Shown piece by piece: positions 60,724 to 64,000 of a DNA stretch of 64,000 nt. A program made the position numbers and the translations under genes. The DNA is from Bacillota bacterium (GTDB lineage Bacteria > Bacillota_A > Clostridia > Lachnospirales > Lachnospiraceae): contig JAEYMU010000024.1 in assembly GCA_023407175.1 (NCBI GenBank), positions 296,739 to 360,738 of the forward strand, given 5' to 3'. The first letter of the stretch is position 1; each line of letters begins with the position of its first letter. The notes under the pieces were generated by a model that was not told the DNA's origin, searched no databases, and saw nothing but the letters and a program-made list of their open reading frames with translations.

Positions 60724-61713
60724 ATGGAGAAAAAGGATAATCTTATAAAAAAGGTGAATTTGGATAAAATGCGTAATGCCCTGAAGAGTGCCGGCATTGC
60801 CACAAAGCCTCAACTGGCGGATATTACGGGTCTAAGTGTGGTAACGGTTAATTCCTTAATGAATACCCTGCTGGCTGCAGGCGAGGTGCTTCCTGACCTG
60901 ACGGTAGCCTCCGAAGGCGGCCGCCCGGCGGCGTCCTTTTGCTATAACAGCAAATTCCGTATGGCTTTGGCAATCTACATGCACGAATATCATGGGCAGG
61001 ACACAGCCTTTTATTGTGTTGTGGATTTGCTGGGGAATGTGATTGAAAGAAGGGAACAAAGTCTGTCAAATGTTTGTGTCGAAAGCTTTGATGCCCAGAT
61101 TGAAGAACTGCTTGGCAGCTATAGTCAAATTCAAGGGGTATGCTTTGGTATTCCGGGGGAAGAGGTGAACCAAAAGCTCATTATAAGTGATTATGAAAAA
61201 ATGCGGGAGCAATCCTTATCCGGGCATATTGGTGAAAAATTTCATATTCCCGTTTTGGTTGAAAATGATATCAATGCGGCGGTAATGGGTTACTGCCGGC
61301 AGAATAATATCCCTGGAGAGGAATGTGTCATAGGACTCTACTTCCCGGACAAATATCCTCCGGGAGCAGGAATTTACCTGGGCGGAAACATTTATAAAGG
61401 AAAGGACGGGCTGGCAGGAGAGATAAAATACCTTCCCCTGGGTATCGACTGGGATTCGTTTGTATATCACCCTGAGGAGATAAAAGAGATTATCATAAAA
61501 GCCATACAGACCTTCTGCTGTATTTGCAATCCTGACCAAATTGTTCTCTACGGAGAGAATATGGACCGGGCTATTTCAGAAATGCTTCGGGAAAGATGCC
61601 GATCCCAGGTAGAGAAAATAATGCTTCCCAGGGGTATAATCTTGGGGGATTTAAATGCTGATTTTGAGGCGGGGATCAGACATATTGCTTTAGGAATGAT
61701 TGCTTCTGAATGA
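60724..61713 (+). CDS. ROK family transcriptional repressor (NagC/XylR type)
   Basis: A 329-aa ROK regulator. An N-terminal winged helix (IATKPQLADITGLSVVTVNSLMNTLLAAGEV, residues about 20-50) precedes a sugar-kinase-like sensor domain (VLVENDINAAVMGYCRQ, GIYLGGNIYKGKDGLAGEIKYLP). The ROK zinc motif is not complete: the usual CxCGxxGC run is absent. It likely binds the palindrome at 59304-59335 and represses the MFS gene and itself until a sugar binds. AAAGGAGAG precedes the ATG. Confidence 0.88.
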   Translation: MEKKDNLIKKVNLDKMRNALKSAGIATKPQLADITGLSVVTVNSLMNTLLAAGEVLPDLTVASEGGRPAASFCYNSKFRMALAIYMHEYHGQDTAFYCVVDLLGNVIERREQSLSNVCVESFDAQIEELLGSYSQIQGVCFGIPGEEVNQKLIISDYEKMREQSLSGHIGEKFHIPVLVENDINAAVMGYCRQNNIPGEECVIGLYFPDKYPPGAGIYLGGNIYKGKDGLAGEIKYLPLGIDWDSFVYHPEEIKEIIIKAIQTFCCICNPDQIVLYGENMDRAISEMLRERCRSQVEKIMLPRGIILGDLNADFEAGIRHIALGMIASE

Positions 61714-61782
61714 GAGTAGGCTACTATTGCAGGTATTTTGTGATTTGTTGGAGTTGTAAGAAAAATTCAAGAAATTTACCTC

Positions 61783-61811
61783 TGGATTTTTTTTGACAGA
61801 TATGCTATACT
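61783..61811 (+). promoter_or_regulatory. Promoter of the tRNA-Ala gene
   Basis: Extended -10 TGCTATACT (61803-61811) lies 10 bp before the tRNA, with a weak -35 TGGATT at 61783-61788. A TTGACA at 61793 is too close to serve as the -35. Confidence 0.5.
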
Positions 61812-61821
61812 CAGGAAAGAC

Positions 61822-61894
61822 GGGGCATTAGCGCAGTTGGGAGCGCACCACACTGGCAGTGTGGGGGTCAGGGGTTCAAGTCCCCTATGCTCCA
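61822..61894 (+). tRNA. tRNA-Ala(GGC)
   Basis: A complete 73-nt tRNA. The acceptor GGGGCAT (61822-61828) pairs with ATGCTCC (61887-61893) and includes the G3-U70 wobble pair that marks alanine tRNAs. Anticodon stem CCACA/TGTGG, loop CTGGCAG (anticodon GGC). T-arm AGGGG-TTCAAGT-CCCCT. Discriminator A; CCA not encoded. Confidence 0.97.
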
Positions 61895-61945
61895 TTTTTA
61901 TTGTTTAAATAACATAGAGATAATAGCGTTTCAGGAAAAGTAAAG

Positions 61946-61968
61946 CACTCAGGAATGAGTGTTTTTTT
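61946..61968 (+). terminator. Intrinsic terminator after tRNA-Ala
   Basis: CACTCA-GGAA-TGAGTG (61946-61961) followed by seven T. The adjoining 61969-62045 stretch contains no feature I can support before the IS begins. Confidence 0.9.
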
Positions 61969-62045
61969 GATGCCATAGTCTTTCATCTAAATTATGGATC
62001 AACTGAGATTATCGCCTGGACAGAAAAAAGCACCCCGTAGGATGC

Positions 62046-62063
62046 CAATGGCATCAACCAGTT
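62046..62063 (+). repeat. Left terminal inverted repeat of the IS
   Basis: CAATGGCATCAACCAGTT, the exact reverse complement of 63983-64000. The first bases also form GATGCC-AAT-GGCATC with the flanking DNA, so the exact outer boundary could shift by a few bases. Confidence 0.85.
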
Positions 62064-62181
62064 CGTCAAATTGGAGAGCTGGTTTTTTACATCAAAAAAA
62101 GCGCAGAAATCCCCCTGTATTTCAGCACTAAATTTTAAAAAATAAATTAAATGTATGTGTCTATACTACCTCTGCATTCTG

Positions 62182-63633
62182 CTACCGTTGCGTGGTGAGG
62201 TACCCAGGACCATTATAGAGTTTCTTGATTGGGGGATTACGTCTGCCATCAACCCTAAACTTTGCTGTCGGTATCCAGCTCATCCAACGTCCCCATCGCC
62301 GGTAGTGTCTTCCAGGACGAACCGGCACTTTCGTTTTGGCGAAATCTCTGACTAAACTTGAAAGGTATTCTGCTGGCATAAGCACACGCTCATACCGCTT
62401 GAAATCTGACAGCAGCTTAAGGAACCGAGGTTCTGCACGAAGGGTATCTGTTATGTTCTTCATGTTAGGGATATATTCATATTTGGTGGATGGTTCTCTT
62501 ATGTGGCTGTGTTCTTTATTCTCTGCGCAGGCCGCCTCATAAAACAAGCCACAAACAGAGAAACAAAGTATTTTTCCATAAATCTCATTTGTAACGATAT
62601 TATATTTTGCGGAATTAAAACATTCGGCTTCAAGATGGTTTTTGATATCAAAGTATGCGGTTTCATTATCCCAACGCTGTACGTGATAAAGCTCTAAGAT
62701 GCTTTCTGTCGAAAATGAGTCTGCTTCCAGGTTTGTAAAATAAATAGAATCTATTACGGTCGGGTTCTTGTTGGTTTTGCCATCAGTCAGTGTATACTCA
62801 TACGTATTCCTGACCACTCGAAGTGTTAAAGCCCCCACACTCTCCGAATAAGCTCTGTTGTCATCATATTTCAAACGCCTGATCCATGCCCGGTTAAAGG
62901 GGACTTCGATTATACCGTCTCTTTCAATGTTTTTTACATAATCTTTGTAGAAATTTGTTTTGCCCCGTACAATAAATTTATAATCCCGAAGGGCATTATA
63001 GAGAAATAAATCAGCAGAGCCGTAATATCGGTCACAAAGCAGAATGATTTTCTTTCCCTGAAGAACATCCTCACAATTCTTTAAATGTTCAAACAGCATT
63101 GGAAGTTCGGATGTCTTGTATGGATCTACTATAGCATCAAGGATTACATGATTTAAAACATCAACCAGGACCGAACACTTTGCCTGTGGTTTCTTTACCT
63201 GGCTGTTATCTTTTATGTACATGTTCGTTACTCCACCATAATACTCTCTTAATTCTGGTGAATTGGGTAGATCAAGTATCGAGCCGTCACAGGCAAGTAC
63301 GAGATAATCATCCAAGGTATGATATTCCTGATGCTTATAGAATTCTTTGGCAAAAGAGCGTATAATAAAAGGAAACACATCGGGATTCAGTTTGTTTAGG
63401 GCCTTGAACATGGCCTGTTTTGAAGCTTTCGGTTTTTCAAGCTTTGAAAAGTAAAGAGCCATGTCCTTGTTTGTGGTTTCGGCAGACCGAAATACATAGA
63501 AAAGAAGTACATCGCGCAAAGATATCTTTCTTGACTGTGTAAATCCTCGTGTGGTTGTTCTTGCAGCGCTGGCGGTATCGGGGGAACTGAGAATCCAATC
63601 GAGCGCCTCCAGCGTGCGCTTGATGTCAATCAT
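62182..63633 (-). CDS. IS4-superfamily DDE transposase
   Basis: A 483-aa transposase. The first catalytic Asp is in VLACDGSILDLPNS (near residue 116), the second in IILLCDRYYGSADL, and the Glu in the YREK signature YHVQRWDNETAYFDIK. The C-terminal part is long and basic (RPGRHYRRWGRW). The frame opens at 63660, overlapping the leading frame by 20 nt; ATG 63633 is the likelier start. It looks intact and could be active. Confidence 0.9.
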   Translation of the reverse strand: MIDIKRTLEALDWILSSPDTASAARTTTRGFTQSRKISLRDVLLFYVFRSAETTNKDMALYFSKLEKPKASKQAMFKALNKLNPDVFPFIIRSFAKEFYKHQEYHTLDDYLVLACDGSILDLPNSPELREYYGGVTNMYIKDNSQVKKPQAKCSVLVDVLNHVILDAIVDPYKTSELPMLFEHLKNCEDVLQGKKIILLCDRYYGSADLFLYNALRDYKFIVRGKTNFYKDYVKNIERDGIIEVPFNRAWIRRLKYDDNRAYSESVGALTLRVVRNTYEYTLTDGKTNKNPTVIDSIYFTNLEADSFSTESILELYHVQRWDNETAYFDIKNHLEAECFNSAKYNIVTNEIYGKILCFSVCGLFYEAACAENKEHSHIREPSTKYEYIPNMKNITDTLRAEPRFLKLLSDFKRYERVLMPAEYLSSLVRDFAKTKVPVRPGRHYRRWGRWMSWIPTAKFRVDGRRNPPIKKLYNGPGYLTTQR

Positions 63634-63640
63634 CCCTATA

Positions 63641-63844
63641 CTACGCCCCCTCGTCATCATAAATTAGACGAGGTTTCTTTTTTGCGTACATGGCTTTCAG
63701 ATATGGCACCTGATCATTCTCAAGAAGGCCGAAATTCTTAAGGGTGCGGTGTTTAATCTTGCCATGATCGCGGTAGGACTCCACCAGGTAGCAGAAGCAG
63801 GTATTTTGATTGCCTTTGATATTGGGTACAACTTTAATAAACAT
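63641..63844 (-). CDS. Leading small frame of the IS element
   Basis: A 67-aa protein (MFIKVVPNIKGNQNTCFCYL, ending KKKPRLIYDDEGA) that resembles the N-terminal domain of IS1634-type transposases. It overlaps the main frame, which is in the +1 phase. The region around the stop holds a G-run (GAGGGGGC) where slippage could join the two products. Otherwise it may be an ancestral single gene split by an indel. Confidence 0.7.
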   Translation of the reverse strand: MFIKVVPNIKGNQNTCFCYLVESYRDHGKIKHRTLKNFGLLENDQVPYLKAMYAKKKPRLIYDDEGA

Positions 63845-64000
63845 AGCAGCCTCCTTTCTATACTACAAATATACATCAAAACATTTATTTTATCAACTTT
63901 TTTGCAGAAATACCATACTACATTTCAGCGCAAACAAAAGTCCTGAACCGTTTTTTGGTCAGGACTTTTGTTTGTTCTTTATAACTGGTTGATGCCATTG

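Larger units (their letters stand above)
62046..64000 (-). mobile_element. IS element (IS4-superfamily, IS1634-like)
   Basis: Perfect 18-bp terminal inverted repeats (62046-62063 and 63983-64000) flank a DDE transposase and a small leading frame on the minus strand. Hairpins inside both ends can block outside transcription: CCAG/CTGG near 62058-62096, and an 11-bp stem at 63936-63946 with 63959-63969. The right end is the last base of the window, so target duplication cannot be checked. About 1,955 bp, a size normal for the family. Confidence 0.88.

Noticed and set aside
1..64000. CRISPR arrays
   Set aside because: No series of regularly spaced identical repeats was seen; the only clusters of repeats are operator or arm-site copies.

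Overview
The window looks like chromosomal DNA of an anaerobic, Gram-positive, low-to-moderate GC Firmicute, most likely a Lachnospiraceae/Clostridium cluster XIVa relative. Reasons: strong AGGAGG-type ribosome binding sites, a yicC-remA-rpoZ cluster, an oxygen-sensitive glycyl radical enzyme, ECF vitamin/metal transporters, lipoprotein-type binding proteins, and a class II tRNA-Ser of clostridial type. No rRNA genes or CRISPR array were seen.

Layout. 1-12.65 kb: one long sugar operon behind a LacI-type double operator. It encodes an ABC importer, a GH172-type hydrolase, a glycyl radical enzyme (GRE) with its activase, a GH1 beta-glucosidase, a ROK kinase, a DeoC-type aldolase and an FGGY kinase. 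A plausible reading is import of a glycoside, phosphorylation, hydrolysis, radical dehydration or C-O cleavage of a polyol or sugar phosphate, and aldol cleavage. 12.7-15.1 kb: O-acetylhomoserine sulfhydrylase and cysteine synthase. 15.3-19.6 kb: housekeeping genes (yicC, remA, rpoZ, signal peptidase I, DNA polymerase III delta) and small proteins.

19.76-33.31 kb: a 13.5-kb integrative island. It split a chromosomal tRNA-Ser(CGA) gene exactly at the 7-nt anticodon loop (5' half 19725-19764, 3' half 33306-33358; all stems pair when the halves are joined). The island carries its own complete, sequence-divergent tRNA-Ser(CGA), a tyrosine integrase broken by one in-frame TGA, an excisionase, integrase arm-site-like repeats at both ends, a membrane protein, and a tightly coupled five-gene operon (P-loop NTPase with a Cys cluster, two large unknown proteins, a ParA-like ATPase, an HD hydrolase). 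This operon is the best candidate for an undescribed, probably defensive, system. No conjugation genes are visible.

33.4-45.1 kb: a patchwork of accessory genes and gene remains: a YdcF-like protein, a collapsed M56/BlaR1 peptidase gene, a lipoprotein, an ABC-2 exporter, AzlCD with a LysR regulator, an XRE membrane regulator, GNAT, DUF5131, TetR, and an FMN-binding protein next to ApbE and methyltransferase fragments. 45.1-51.7 kb: a zinc homeostasis block (Zur, ZnuABC, two COG0523 GTPases, one of them fused to a permease, and a YcgQ-like partner) with two perfect Zur-like palindromes. 51.7-59.1 kb: a Trep_Strep-type ECF importer, an AraC regulator and a heterodimeric ABC pair resembling siderophore importers, with a DtxR-like palindrome upstream. 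59.3-61.7 kb: an MFS transporter and a ROK regulator behind a long palindrome. 61.8 kb: tRNA-Ala(GGC). 62.05-64.0 kb: an IS element with perfect 18-bp inverted ends; its right end coincides with the last base of the window.
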